A DNA stretch of 21,393 nucleotides, taken from a virus. The translations under genes were made by a program, and so were the position numbers. The notes under the pieces were generated by a model. That model did no database searches. It saw only the letters and a program-made list of their open reading frames with translations, and was not told the origin of the DNA. Position 1 is the stretch's first letter, and every line of letters begins with the position of its first letter. The stretch is taken from the IMG/VR virus record IMGVR_UViG_3300031726_000048, positions 1 to 21,393 of that record; one strand, written 5' to 3'. Below are positions 1-7,287 of this stretch, one piece after another.

Positions 1-1539
1 GCAGCACTATCACAAGCAGGGGGTGATTATAACGTGTTATCAAAGATCGAGGGCGCTATAACGATAGCGTGGATGATGCCCAATAAATATGGATCACATA
101 TATTCATATATCGCCGTGAGCCACGAGAACTCCATTTAGGATTCACCAAAGAAGGTATTTATATCTCTTCGGAGGCAGCACCACTAAAATACATTGGGGT
201 TAACTCAGTGTGGCCAGTACAAAAGGATTGTTTAATTGTAATCAATGAAGGAATTATTGTGGATATGCTACTGCTTAAGCCACCACAAATTAAGAGTTTG
301 AAGTTCCAATGTAGTAAAGGCTATTGGGAACAGGGTGTGCCACAAGTAGAGTATGCCGAGCTGGTACCTTCACTTATTAAAAAACCATGGGCTCCAGTAC
401 ATAAAAAGTTTGAGGATTGGAGTAATGATAAATATGAACTTCCATTCGACAAAAGAGTTTCGGAGAGTAGCTCTAAGAAATTTCGACCTGACGAAAATTA
501 CGCCCTGGGAGAGTATGGGGCACTTATCGAGGATATACGATTAGAGCTTAATAGTATGGAGGTAACCCCTATTAAGCTTTTAGAGTCTACTTGGTTAGAA
601 ATAGAAGACACTACAGCCTGCTTGGTTACTATCCAACTCCTTGACTCAGTACATCAGAAACCGTTAATGGGTTTTGCTGTAATGGATGAGTTAGTAGAAG
701 ATGTTGATGGTATCACAGGCCTTCAAGGCATTACAATCCTTCGCTATGGCCCAGAGCAGTGCGAGAAAGAGCACAAGATTATCATACACGATCCTGTAGA
801 TGGCACAACAGCACACTCATTCACCATTAAACCCAAAATGGGAAGAGTCGTGGAGGTGGCTCTAACACTACCCTTTCCACAAGACGAAGATGGGTTATCC
901 AAAAGAGATACGGATGATGTTACTCAGGGAATCCTTGATGACATCGCTGGACTCGGACAAGACAAACCTGGTGTTCACATTACACATGATGATGCGTGTG
1001 AAGTACCTACAACCATTATTACAGTTAATGGAAGAGACGTACGCAAAGAATCGGGACAGAATGATAGGCCACATAAGACAGCAAAAGCTAATGGGGGACA
1101 GAAACGTGATACAAAAGAAGCATGCGGTTTATTCGATGCTTCGGGAAACGCTGAAGAAGTCACCTACATCAAACCTCTTCTATCCAAGTCCGTCGTAAAG
1201 AAGATACTAAAAGGCTATAATGAAAGGAAGTATTGGCCTTCACGAACGACGCAACCAGAGCGTGAAAGATTAAAAGCACTCTGGAATCCATTAGAGGAGA
1301 TTGTGCCATTAGCACTTATTATGAAAGATGCAAACCTTTTGTATGAGTATTGGGAGAGCGAGGAGATGTACACTGATCCTTTTATAGGTATTTTGTACTA
1401 CGCAAAATGGTTGCTGCGCACGATGACTGCAGAGTACATGTTTTACCCCCAAAACCTGAACGATCTGGGAAGAGTTTCCTCTTTCCTTCATAAATATTAT
1501 AATACGAAATTGGAGATGTCGGTCATAGACAAAGACTAG
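1..1539 (+). CDS. Class II glutamine amidotransferase-like protein, 5'-truncated by window edge
   Basis: The reading frame is open from base 1, so the gene very probably starts upstream; the GTG at 34 is only an internal candidate start. The first 80 or so residues resemble the second half of a class II (Ntn-type) glutamine amidotransferase domain as in GFAT and asparagine synthetase: an EGAITIAW strand, then RREPRELHLGF, then YISSEAAPLKYIG, matching the family's ligand-binding and SE..AL elements. The catalytic N-terminal cysteine would lie outside the window. The remaining roughly 400 residues are not recognised. They contain a low-complexity polar stretch around residues 285-375 (counting from base 34) and a helical C-terminus. 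Phage amidotransferases of this type sometimes take part in DNA base modification, but no partner enzyme for that is visible here. The domain call is moderately sure and the function is open. Confidence 0.6.
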   Translation, partial: AALSQAGGDYNVLSKIEGAITIAWMMPNKYGSHIFIYRREPRELHLGFTKEGIYISSEAAPLKYIGVNSVWPVQKDCLIVINEGIIVDMLLLKPPQIKSLKFQCSKGYWEQGVPQVEYAELVPSLIKKPWAPVHKKFEDWSNDKYELPFDKRVSESSSKKFRPDENYALGEYGALIEDIRLELNSMEVTPIKLLESTWLEIEDTTACLVTIQLLDSVHQKPLMGFAVMDELVEDVDGITGLQGITILRYGPEQCEKEHKIIIHDPVDGTTAHSFTIKPKMGRVVEVALTLPFPQDEDGLSKRDTDDVTQGILDDIAGLGQDKPGVHITHDDACEVPTTIITVNGRDVRKESGQNDRPHKTAKANGGQKRDTKEACGLFDASGNAEEVTYIKPLLSKSVVKKILKGYNERKYWPSRTTQPERERLKALWNPLEEIVPLALIMKDANLLYEYWESEEMYTDPFIGILYYAKWLLRTMTAEYMFYPQNLNDLGRVSSFLHKYYNTKLEMSVIDKD

Positions 1540-1786
1540 CACTTAGCGGGTGAAACGTCAAAGACTTGTTTAATCTTAGCCAAATAAATCTCCGGTAAAC
1601 CTTGGTATTCTAATTCGTACACTTTTTTTGTTGTCCGACAAAAGATTTCTCTTAGGAGCGTCAGTAAGGGGACTGGATAGGAACCGACTTATATGACCGT
1701 ACAATAGCGCAGGATACTGCATTGTGTAGCAATACCGCTGTAGAGGTGGGGGTTCGAGTCCCCCCCAAGGAACAAATTAAAACATT
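1540..1786 (+). other. Non-coding gap with an orphan tRNA-like T-arm
   Basis: This is about 247 bases without a credible gene. At 1748-1764 there is a perfect T-arm (GGGGG, loop TTCGAGT, CCCCC) followed by CCAAGGA plus A at 1765-1772, which looks like the 3' acceptor strand of a tRNA. A matching 5' acceptor (TCCTTGG) is not found at normal distance. The only complement is CCTTGG at 1600-1605, about 165 bases upstream. Other hairpins are TTTTGT/ACAAAA at 1626-1643 and a compound stem ACAAT...GCAG GATA CTGC ATTGT at 1701-1725. A GTGTAGC loop at 1725-1731 could be a GUA anticodon, but its stem has a mismatch. It may be a degenerate or interrupted tRNA; no intact cloverleaf could be drawn. Confidence 0.4.
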
Positions 1787-2188
1787 ATGCTTACATATAC
1801 AACAGTACAGCTCCTGCAACAAATTCAGAGGGAATACGTTAAAGGAGATAGCGTCAAGGATCAGTTTGAGTTTGCTAAAAAGAACCTATGCAGGACTATC
1901 AGCGCAGACGAGTCAAAGGGGGATGAGCTATTTCCTATGCGCACCATCACCCACATGGCAACACAGCAGAACCGTAAAACCATTGACATCATAAAAGAAA
2001 ATGCTAAACGCTACATAGCCGTAGAGTCAGAAAAAGAACTTATCAAAGACCTTCGCTACGAGGGTTACGAAATACACCATGCCCGTACAAGGGATAAGGT
2101 TTTGAAAGAAAAGAAAATGGAACCTTGCTACATTTATAATTTAAAGCAAGCACAAGAAATAAAACTCATGCCTACTGAATGCTTTTAG
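1787..2188 (+). CDS. Hypothetical protein, 133 aa
   Basis: First gene of the long rightward operon after the non-coding gap. It starts at an ATG preceded by an A-rich TTAAAACATT stretch typical of this genome. The protein is basic and helical without a recognisable motif. The middle (TITHMATQQNRKTIDIIKE) and the following K/R-rich helix might bind nucleic acid, but this is a guess. Its last 10 bases overlap the start of the winged-helix gene, so the two are probably translationally coupled. The longer frame starting at 1722 runs through the T-arm and is not credible as a start. Confidence 0.7.
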   Translation: MLTYTTVQLLQQIQREYVKGDSVKDQFEFAKKNLCRTISADESKGDELFPMRTITHMATQQNRKTIDIIKENAKRYIAVESEKELIKDLRYEGYEIHHARTRDKVLKEKKMEPCYIYNLKQAQEIKLMPTECF

Positions 2189-2799
2189 TAAATAATTATG
2201 CTATTGTTCCCGCCGCCGTAAGATACGACAAGCGCCTGTCATTGGCTGCTATTGTTGTGTTTATGGAGGTGTCTGCTAGTTCTGATGGGTATGGAATATG
2301 TGAAAGGGAGAACAGCACAATATCTTCCGCACTCGGCTTAACCATACGTACAGTAACGCGGGCTATAGCACAGCTAATTCAATGTGGACATCTAGTAAGA
2401 TTGAAACACGCAAGACGCTTAATTCAAATCATCCCTCAATTTATCCCACCACCCCAAGAGTTACAACAAGAAGAAAAGATTTTAGCGGAGGATATTAAAG
2501 AATACTCTAATGCATTACTGGATTTGTGGGAGCAAGGATTGAACTGTGAATTGCAAAAGAGGGAGATGTTTATTCCAATTATCAATCAACGTCTTGTTAC
2601 CTATACAAAAGAGGAGTTACTATCATCAATAAAGAATCGCATCCATTACGTTACCAAAGTGTCTGATTGGCACATGGCATCTGAGAACAAAATATATCAA
2701 CAAGATATTAGTATATTGCTAAGGGATGATGATGCAGTATTCAAGTATCTCAACATGAAAGCAGAGCCAGAACAACAATTAAAGAAATTTGAATCATGA
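2179..2799 (+). CDS. Replication-initiator-like winged helix-turn-helix protein
   Basis: 206 aa. Residues about 7-85 form a typical phage/plasmid replication wHTH domain (HTH_36-like): YAIVPAAVRYDKRLSLAA, a long helix, then NSTISSALGLTIRTVTRAIAQL as the recognition helix-turn-helix, and GHLVRL as the wing. Proteins of this type bind origin DNA or act as early regulators. The C-terminal half is helical and glutamine/glutamate-rich, possibly a helicase-loader-like region as in DnaD-type proteins, but no clear DnaD motif is seen. It lies at the head of the operon carrying helicase, primase and polymerase, which fits a role in initiation. It overlaps the preceding gene by 10 bases and the following gene by 4 (ATGA). 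It contains one TTTAGCGG octamer at 2481. Confidence 0.7.
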   Translation: MLLVNNYAIVPAAVRYDKRLSLAAIVVFMEVSASSDGYGICERENSTISSALGLTIRTVTRAIAQLIQCGHLVRLKHARRLIQIIPQFIPPPQELQQEEKILAEDIKEYSNALLDLWEQGLNCELQKREMFIPIINQRLVTYTKEELLSSIKNRIHYVTKVSDWHMASENKIYQQDISILLRDDDAVFKYLNMKAEPEQQLKKFES

Positions 2800-3551
2800 A
2801 ATATGAAAAGATAAATTATCCCGACGGCCAAATAGGGGTTAAGATTTTAGACATTGCCTCCCCTTTTATTATACAAGAGAGAATAAATTCTTATGAGGAT
2901 TTATTTTTTATTAAATCTATTGTAGAGGCGTTGAATAATGCTTGGATAGAGGATATTCACTTGGTTATTCCGTGTCTTTTTGGTCAAAGGAGCGATAGAC
3001 GCTTCTCTTCAACCAGCTCATTTGATTTAAAGATAATCGCTGAATTCATTAACTCATGCCATTTTACATCTGTAAATATTTTTGATCCACATTCGGACGT
3101 AGCACTTGCGTTAATTAACAATTCTTACAAAAGATCATCGTTAGAATTTGTTAGTCGAGTAATATCAGAGGTTGAACAAAATGTAGTACTTATCTCACCT
3201 GATGCTGGTGCCTATAAGAAAGTATTTGAATATGGTAAAGACCTTGGGTTGGAAGTGGTAGCGGGGGTTAAACACCGTTCGCTTAACGGGGAGGTAGACC
3301 TTAAATTTATAGGTGACGTTAACAAAAAGAATTGTCTTATTGTAGACGATCTTTGCGATGGTGGTTATACATTTATACAGTTATCTAGGGCCCTGAGAGC
3401 ACAAGGGGCAGATAAAGTGTACCTTTATGTAAGCCATGCTTATTTTTCCAAAGGGGTAGAGGTGATGCTAGACCACATCAATCATATTTTCTGCACTAAT
3501 TCTGTGAAAGACATTAACGCGCCATACGTAACTCAGTTTAAAATAATATGA
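2796..3551 (+). CDS. Ribose-phosphate pyrophosphokinase-like enzyme (candidate NARP1 ADPR pyrophosphate synthetase)
   Basis: 251 aa, shorter than housekeeping Prs (about 310 aa). The Prs fold markers are in order: the ATP-loop region FGQRSDRRF (Q64-R65-x-D67-R68), FDPHSD with H99, SPDAGAYKK (D136), the catalytic-loop equivalent VKHRSLNG (K159, R161), and the PRPP-type loop IVDDLCDGGYTF (D184-D185, T192), followed by SHAYFSKG. Classical Prs makes PRPP from ATP and ribose 5-phosphate. In phages, a Prs homologue paired with a NAMPT homologue has been shown to form NARP1, where the first enzyme (Adps) converts ADP-ribose to ADP-ribose pyrophosphate. The operon with the NAMPT-like gene at 3936 fits this. 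Whether the substrate is ribose 5-phosphate or ADP-ribose cannot be told from sequence alone. Starts and ends overlap both neighbours by 4 bases. Confidence 0.85.
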   Translation: MKYEKINYPDGQIGVKILDIASPFIIQERINSYEDLFFIKSIVEALNNAWIEDIHLVIPCLFGQRSDRRFSSTSSFDLKIIAEFINSCHFTSVNIFDPHSDVALALINNSYKRSSLEFVSRVISEVEQNVVLISPDAGAYKKVFEYGKDLGLEVVAGVKHRSLNGEVDLKFIGDVNKKNCLIVDDLCDGGYTFIQLSRALRAQGADKVYLYVSHAYFSKGVEVMLDHINHIFCTNSVKDINAPYVTQFKII

Positions 3552-3958
3552 GAGATAGATACGTTCAATATGGGCAATCCTTAAAGAGGTTGCTTGAAGA
3601 GTATACAAAATATGGAAGTTTAGTAATAGGCTTCGATTTTGATGGTACTGTTCATGATTACCACGGTGAAGGCGATACTTATGAAGGGGTGATTAAACTA
3701 CTTAGGGATTTAAAGTCTATTGGGTGCAAGCTTGTTTGCTGGACAGCCTATAAAGATTTGGAATATGTGAAGGAATACCTTGAAAAGCATGATATTCCAT
3801 GTGATGGAATAAACGAAGGGGGAATTCCTTTACCTTGGGAATCTAAAAAGCCATTTTTCTCAGCACTGCTTGATGACCGCGCAGGGCTCGAACAAGTATA
3901 CATAGATTTAAGAAAATTAATATACACTGTTAAATATGAATCCACTATTATTAACTGA
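3548..3958 (+). CDS. Small HAD-superfamily phosphatase
   Basis: 136 aa. HAD motif I is GFDFDGTVHDY (D30, D32), motif II is VCWTA (T66), and motif IV is LLDDRAG (D109, D110). A small cap may be inserted after motif I. It is a compact HAD hydrolase of the kind often called phage phosphatase or polynucleotide/deoxynucleotide 5'-phosphatase-like; the substrate is unknown. It sits between the Prs-like and NAMPT-like genes, overlapping the first by 4 bases (ATGA) and the second by 23 bases, so all three are likely made together. Such an enzyme could act on a nucleotide or ribose-phosphate intermediate of that pathway or on dNMPs. The family call is firm; the link to NAD+ metabolism is inference from position. 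Confidence 0.85.
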   Translation: MRDRYVQYGQSLKRLLEEYTKYGSLVIGFDFDGTVHDYHGEGDTYEGVIKLLRDLKSIGCKLVCWTAYKDLEYVKEYLEKHDIPCDGINEGGIPLPWESKKPFFSALLDDRAGLEQVYIDLRKLIYTVKYESTIIN

Positions 3959-5540
3959 CTTTTATAAGGTACATCATAACAAGATGTATCCTGAAGGAAT
4001 GACAAAACTCTACTCAAACTTCACCCCTAGAAAATCCCGCATTCCTGGAGTTGATAAGGTTGTGTTCTTTGGGTTGCAGCATTTTATTCTTGAATATCTC
4101 ATTAAGAAGTTTGATGATGAATTCTTTAAGAAAGCAACATATCGTCATGAAGGTAGAGTTACACTAGTAAATCTTGCTATAGAGGGTGGAAGACAGGCAG
4201 CTAAACGTGAAATGTCAAAAAACTATGCTAAACACATAGGAGTAGATACTAAACACATCGAAGCTCTCTGGGATTTAGGTTATCTACCTATAGAAATCAA
4301 AGCGGTTCCAGAAGGAACACAAGTTCCAATTGGAGTTCCATGCTTCACTATCACAAATACGCATCCTGACTTTGGCTGGTTAACTAACTATCTCGAAACA
4401 TTAATCAGTTGTATGATGTGGCAACCAATCACTTCAGCAACAATAGCCTATGAATATAAGAAACTTCTTACGAAATACGCTCTTGAGACTACAGGGAGTG
4501 CTGACTTCGTGCAGTGGCAGGGCCATGATTTTTCTATGCGTGGTATGTCTTCAGTGGAGTCCGCTATTCTTAGTGGTATGGGGCACCTCCTTAGTTTTAC
4601 TGGTACAGATACTATCCCTGCTATATATCAACTCGAAGAATCCTATAATGCAGAGGGATTAATTGGAGCAAGTGTGCCGGCCACGGAACATAGCGTGATG
4701 TGCATGGGGCAAAAGGAGTCTGAAATAGAAACCTTTAAGCGATTATTAAATCTCTACCCAACAGGAATCCTCTCAGTAGTGTCTGATACTTGGGATTTAT
4801 GGCGCGTACTCTGCGAGTACTTACCTGCAATCAAAGATCAAATCCTAGCCAGAGAGGGTAAGTTAGTAATCAGACCTGATTCAGGCGATCCTGTGGATAT
4901 TCTTTGTGGTCATGGTGTGTCTAGAAGAATTGTTGAAAAAGGTAGTCAAAAGATTTTAGACAAGGGGACTGATTTTAGTTTCTTATGTAGTGATGAAATA
5001 TTTACAAAAACTGATCTCAAAGATGGTTACAAGCCCTATGATTATAAACCTGAACACAAAGGTGTAATAGAGCTTCTTTGGGATACATTTGGAGGAACAA
5101 CAAATAAATATGGATATAAAGAACTGGATTTTCACATTGGTGCTATTTATGGTGACAGTATCACTTTGGATCGTGCAAAAGCAATCTGCGAAAGACTTAA
5201 AGCAAAGGGGTTTGCTAGTACTAATGTTGTGCTTGGCATTGGCTCTTATACTTATCAGTATAACACACGGGATACTTTCGGGTTTGCAATGAAAGCTACC
5301 TATGGTGAGGTTAACGGAGAAGGAAGAGAAATATTCAAAGACCCCATCACTGACGACGGAACTAAGAAGAGTAAGAAAGGATTGTTGATGGTTGGATATG
5401 ATGAAGATGGATTGATGCAAGTAAGAGATCAGCAGACTTGGGAACAAGAAAAATCGGGAATACTTGAAACAGTTTTTAAAGATGGCAAGCTCGTTAAGAC
5501 AACAACTCTCGAAGAAATACGTAACAGATTAAAGATATGA
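3936..5540 (+). CDS. Nicotinamide phosphoribosyltransferase-like enzyme (candidate NARP1 Namat)
   Basis: 534 aa, close to the NAMPT/NadV family length (about 460-500) with modest extra sequence. Motifs line up with NAMPT: LLTDFYKVHHNKMYP at the N-terminus, FFGLQ, GHDFSMRGMSS (196-206), FTGTDT, SVPATEHS with the catalytic-type H252, VVSDTWD, LVIRPDSGDP with R313 and D315 (human R311 and D313), GAIYGDSI, and VVLGIGSYTYQ...TRDTFGFAMKAT...IFKDP.TDDGTKKS near the C-terminus. NAMPT joins nicotinamide and PRPP to give NMN; the phage NARP1 version (Namat) joins nicotinamide and ADP-ribose pyrophosphate to give NAD+ directly. No NMN adenylyltransferase is seen in the window, which slightly favours the one-step NAD+-forming role. 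The ATG at 3936 lies inside the HAD gene. Confidence 0.92.
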   Translation: MNPLLLTDFYKVHHNKMYPEGMTKLYSNFTPRKSRIPGVDKVVFFGLQHFILEYLIKKFDDEFFKKATYRHEGRVTLVNLAIEGGRQAAKREMSKNYAKHIGVDTKHIEALWDLGYLPIEIKAVPEGTQVPIGVPCFTITNTHPDFGWLTNYLETLISCMMWQPITSATIAYEYKKLLTKYALETTGSADFVQWQGHDFSMRGMSSVESAILSGMGHLLSFTGTDTIPAIYQLEESYNAEGLIGASVPATEHSVMCMGQKESEIETFKRLLNLYPTGILSVVSDTWDLWRVLCEYLPAIKDQILAREGKLVIRPDSGDPVDILCGHGVSRRIVEKGSQKILDKGTDFSFLCSDEIFTKTDLKDGYKPYDYKPEHKGVIELLWDTFGGTTNKYGYKELDFHIGAIYGDSITLDRAKAICERLKAKGFASTNVVLGIGSYTYQYNTRDTFGFAMKATYGEVNGEGREIFKDPITDDGTKKSKKGLLMVGYDEDGLMQVRDQQTWEQEKSGILETVFKDGKLVKTTTLEEIRNRLKI

Positions 5541-5767
5541 AATTAATTGCAATTACTAAATTTAATTTAGGGGATAAAGTGAGATTTATGAGTGCATTAC
5601 CAAACAAACTAGATGGATTCGAAGGGTGGATATGCGCAGTACGACCATGTTTCGACTCTGAAAAAGACTGTACTGGTTATAAAATAAATTACTGTGTAGA
5701 CCCTTCTCCCGGCTTTGAACATGATGATGAAGAGTTCATTAGTGAAGTTAATCTTATTAAAATATAA
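5537..5767 (+). CDS. Hypothetical small SH3/KOW-like protein, 76 aa
   Basis: Starts at an ATG overlapping the stop of the NAMPT-like gene by 4 bases, with TTAAAGAT just upstream. The N-terminus FNLGDKVRF resembles the start of small SH3-like barrels, where a GDKV turn is common. Three cysteines are present but not as a zinc motif, and the C-terminus is acidic. No function is recognised. Tight coupling suggests it is expressed with the NAD+ block. Confidence 0.65.
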   Translation: MKLIAITKFNLGDKVRFMSALPNKLDGFEGWICAVRPCFDSEKDCTGYKINYCVDPSPGFEHDDEEFISEVNLIKI

Positions 5768-5782
5768 CCCCCAAACTATTGA

Positions 5783-6814
5783 TTGAAACTATACCAACAA
5801 CTAAACACACAACGTGACGCCGTCACCCAATCATGGGAACGGTTGAACGAAAATATTAATAGAGATTGGGATTTGTATGGACACGATTTTGGTATCCATC
5901 GAATCAACATGGCTATTGGTGGGATCGTTCCCACTAGGATAACAACTATAGGGGCTAGAAGCGGCAGTGGAAAAACCAGTTTACTCTGTCCGATGTTTGA
6001 GGCTTCTCTCCGACAAAAGAGCAATCTTTCTAGGGTAGAGTATCTTTTGTTCTCATGGGAACTTGATCCAAGTATCGTTATTGATAGGGCGATCTGTTCG
6101 CGAGTTGGCTTAACTTTAAGACAACTCAACCAAGGGGCAAAGTTGCTCAGCCAGGAAACTATGCATAGAGTTAAAGGTGCGTACTCTGTCGTTTCTAAGT
6201 TCCCTGTAGTTTATCAAACTCACTCCATTGATATAAACCATATCAAGCGGATTGCCAAAGAATTTGTAGATGTATGTAAAGAGAAGTCGGTAATAGCAGG
6301 CTACCACATTCAGCCAGTTATATGTATAGACTATCTCAACATGGCACAGTTCGAGGCTGCAGGGCTTCGTACCTATGGTATCGCAGATTTCATGAATGGG
6401 CTAAAACAGTTCTGCAATGAGACACGGGCAGCGGCTGTGGTGTTTGCACAATTATCCCGCGACACAGACAAGGCAAACAAGATTCCAGATCGTGCGGATT
6501 TTTCCGACTCGGCAGCTATAGAAAACGCGTCAGATAACCTAATAGTTATGTGGCGACCAGAATATCATAATATAAATAAAGTATTTGATCCAGATTTAGG
6601 AGAAGATGTTGAGTCAAGGGGTAAGGCTCTAGTCCGCGTCCTTAAAGGAAGGGATTACGGAACAGGTGATTTTCTTATCAATTGTGATATGAAACATTTT
6701 AGGTTCTGGGATCAAGCTCATTCGTTTGATGAGGCGTATTTTGATAAATACAAAGACCCAGACTTCTGGATGCAAGAATTTAAAACAAATGTTCAACAAT
6801 TAAATCTTATGTAA
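5783..6814 (+). CDS. DnaB/RecA-type replicative helicase
   Basis: 343 aa, one RecA-like helicase domain without the N-terminal primase-interacting domain of full-length DnaB. Walker A is GARSGSGKT (57-65), preceded by the IGGIVPTRIT strand typical of DnaB-family proteins. Walker B is VICIDYLNM with D183, the sensor segment is VVFAQLSRD, and the SAAIENASDNLIVMWRPE segment matches the H4/arginine-finger region of DnaB-like ATPases. It unwinds DNA at the phage fork, together with the primase at 8027 and the polymerase at 17015. A stop codon sits directly upstream of the TTG at 5783, and no ATG occurs before residue 43, so TTG is the most likely start. Confidence 0.88.
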   Translation: MKLYQQLNTQRDAVTQSWERLNENINRDWDLYGHDFGIHRINMAIGGIVPTRITTIGARSGSGKTSLLCPMFEASLRQKSNLSRVEYLLFSWELDPSIVIDRAICSRVGLTLRQLNQGAKLLSQETMHRVKGAYSVVSKFPVVYQTHSIDINHIKRIAKEFVDVCKEKSVIAGYHIQPVICIDYLNMAQFEAAGLRTYGIADFMNGLKQFCNETRAAAVVFAQLSRDTDKANKIPDRADFSDSAAIENASDNLIVMWRPEYHNINKVFDPDLGEDVESRGKALVRVLKGRDYGTGDFLINCDMKHFRFWDQAHSFDEAYFDKYKDPDFWMQEFKTNVQQLNLM

Positions 6815-7287
6815 TGGGTGAGTTAATCGCGAAAAAAGAGCCAAAAGTAAAAAAAATAATTGTAACTATAAATGGTACAAATACATGGACAGACGACTGT
6901 AATTTTGTTGTTGACGGGGATTATAAAAAGATACATGTCACAGGTACTATAACAGGGTGTGGACTGGCTCAGATGCATGGAATAAAGAGTTTCTTATGCA
7001 AGGATGTCGAAATGCTCTCCTCGATATTAGTTGCCATAAATGAATACTATAATAAACCTAAACCTGCATGGCGGGATGGTAAAGGAATTGGGGGTGTTAT
7101 CGCCACGCTAGGGAATACAGGGTCTATTTTAGCAAAAGAGTATGAAGAAAGCCTTTTTTCCATCGGCTTTCAAAAAATAGCTACTTACCCTAACTGGCGT
7201 CATGATAATACTGGCAAGGAAGTTCAATCCCTCTACATCTACATATTTACAGAATTACCAGGAACGAAATTAAAACCAAAAGAATGA
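6814..7287 (+). CDS. Hypothetical protein, 157 aa
   Basis: Not recognised. It begins with a lysine-rich leader (AKKEPKVKK) and then a beta-rich region (IIVTINGTNTW, KKIHVTGTITGCGLAQMHG). Residues 85-110 are glycine-rich (RDGKGIGGVIATLGNTG), and a last beta strand (QSLYIYIF) closes the domain. The layout looks like a small alpha/beta domain, perhaps binding a nucleotide or nucleic acid, but no family motif is certain. The ATG shares one base with the helicase stop codon, and its own end overlaps the next gene by 4 bases, placing it between helicase and primase as a possible accessory factor. Confidence 0.7.
   Translation: MGELIAKKEPKVKKIIVTINGTNTWTDDCNFVVDGDYKKIHVTGTITGCGLAQMHGIKSFLCKDVEMLSSILVAINEYYNKPKPAWRDGKGIGGVIATLGNTGSILAKEYEESLFSIGFQKIATYPNWRHDNTGKEVQSLYIYIFTELPGTKLKPKE

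Noticed and set aside
1599-1772. Intron-containing tRNA joining CCTTGG at 1600 with the T-arm at 1748
   Set aside because: Only six acceptor pairs match and no D-arm or anticodon arm follows the 5' half, so a tRNA gene is not claimed.
1722-1994. Rightward 90-aa frame through the T-arm at 1748
   Set aside because: It begins in tRNA-like sequence and overlaps the better-supported 133-aa gene in another frame.
4983-5447. Leftward 154-aa frame inside the NAMPT-like gene
   Set aside because: It is the antisense shadow of a gene with complete family motifs and has no start context or neighbours.
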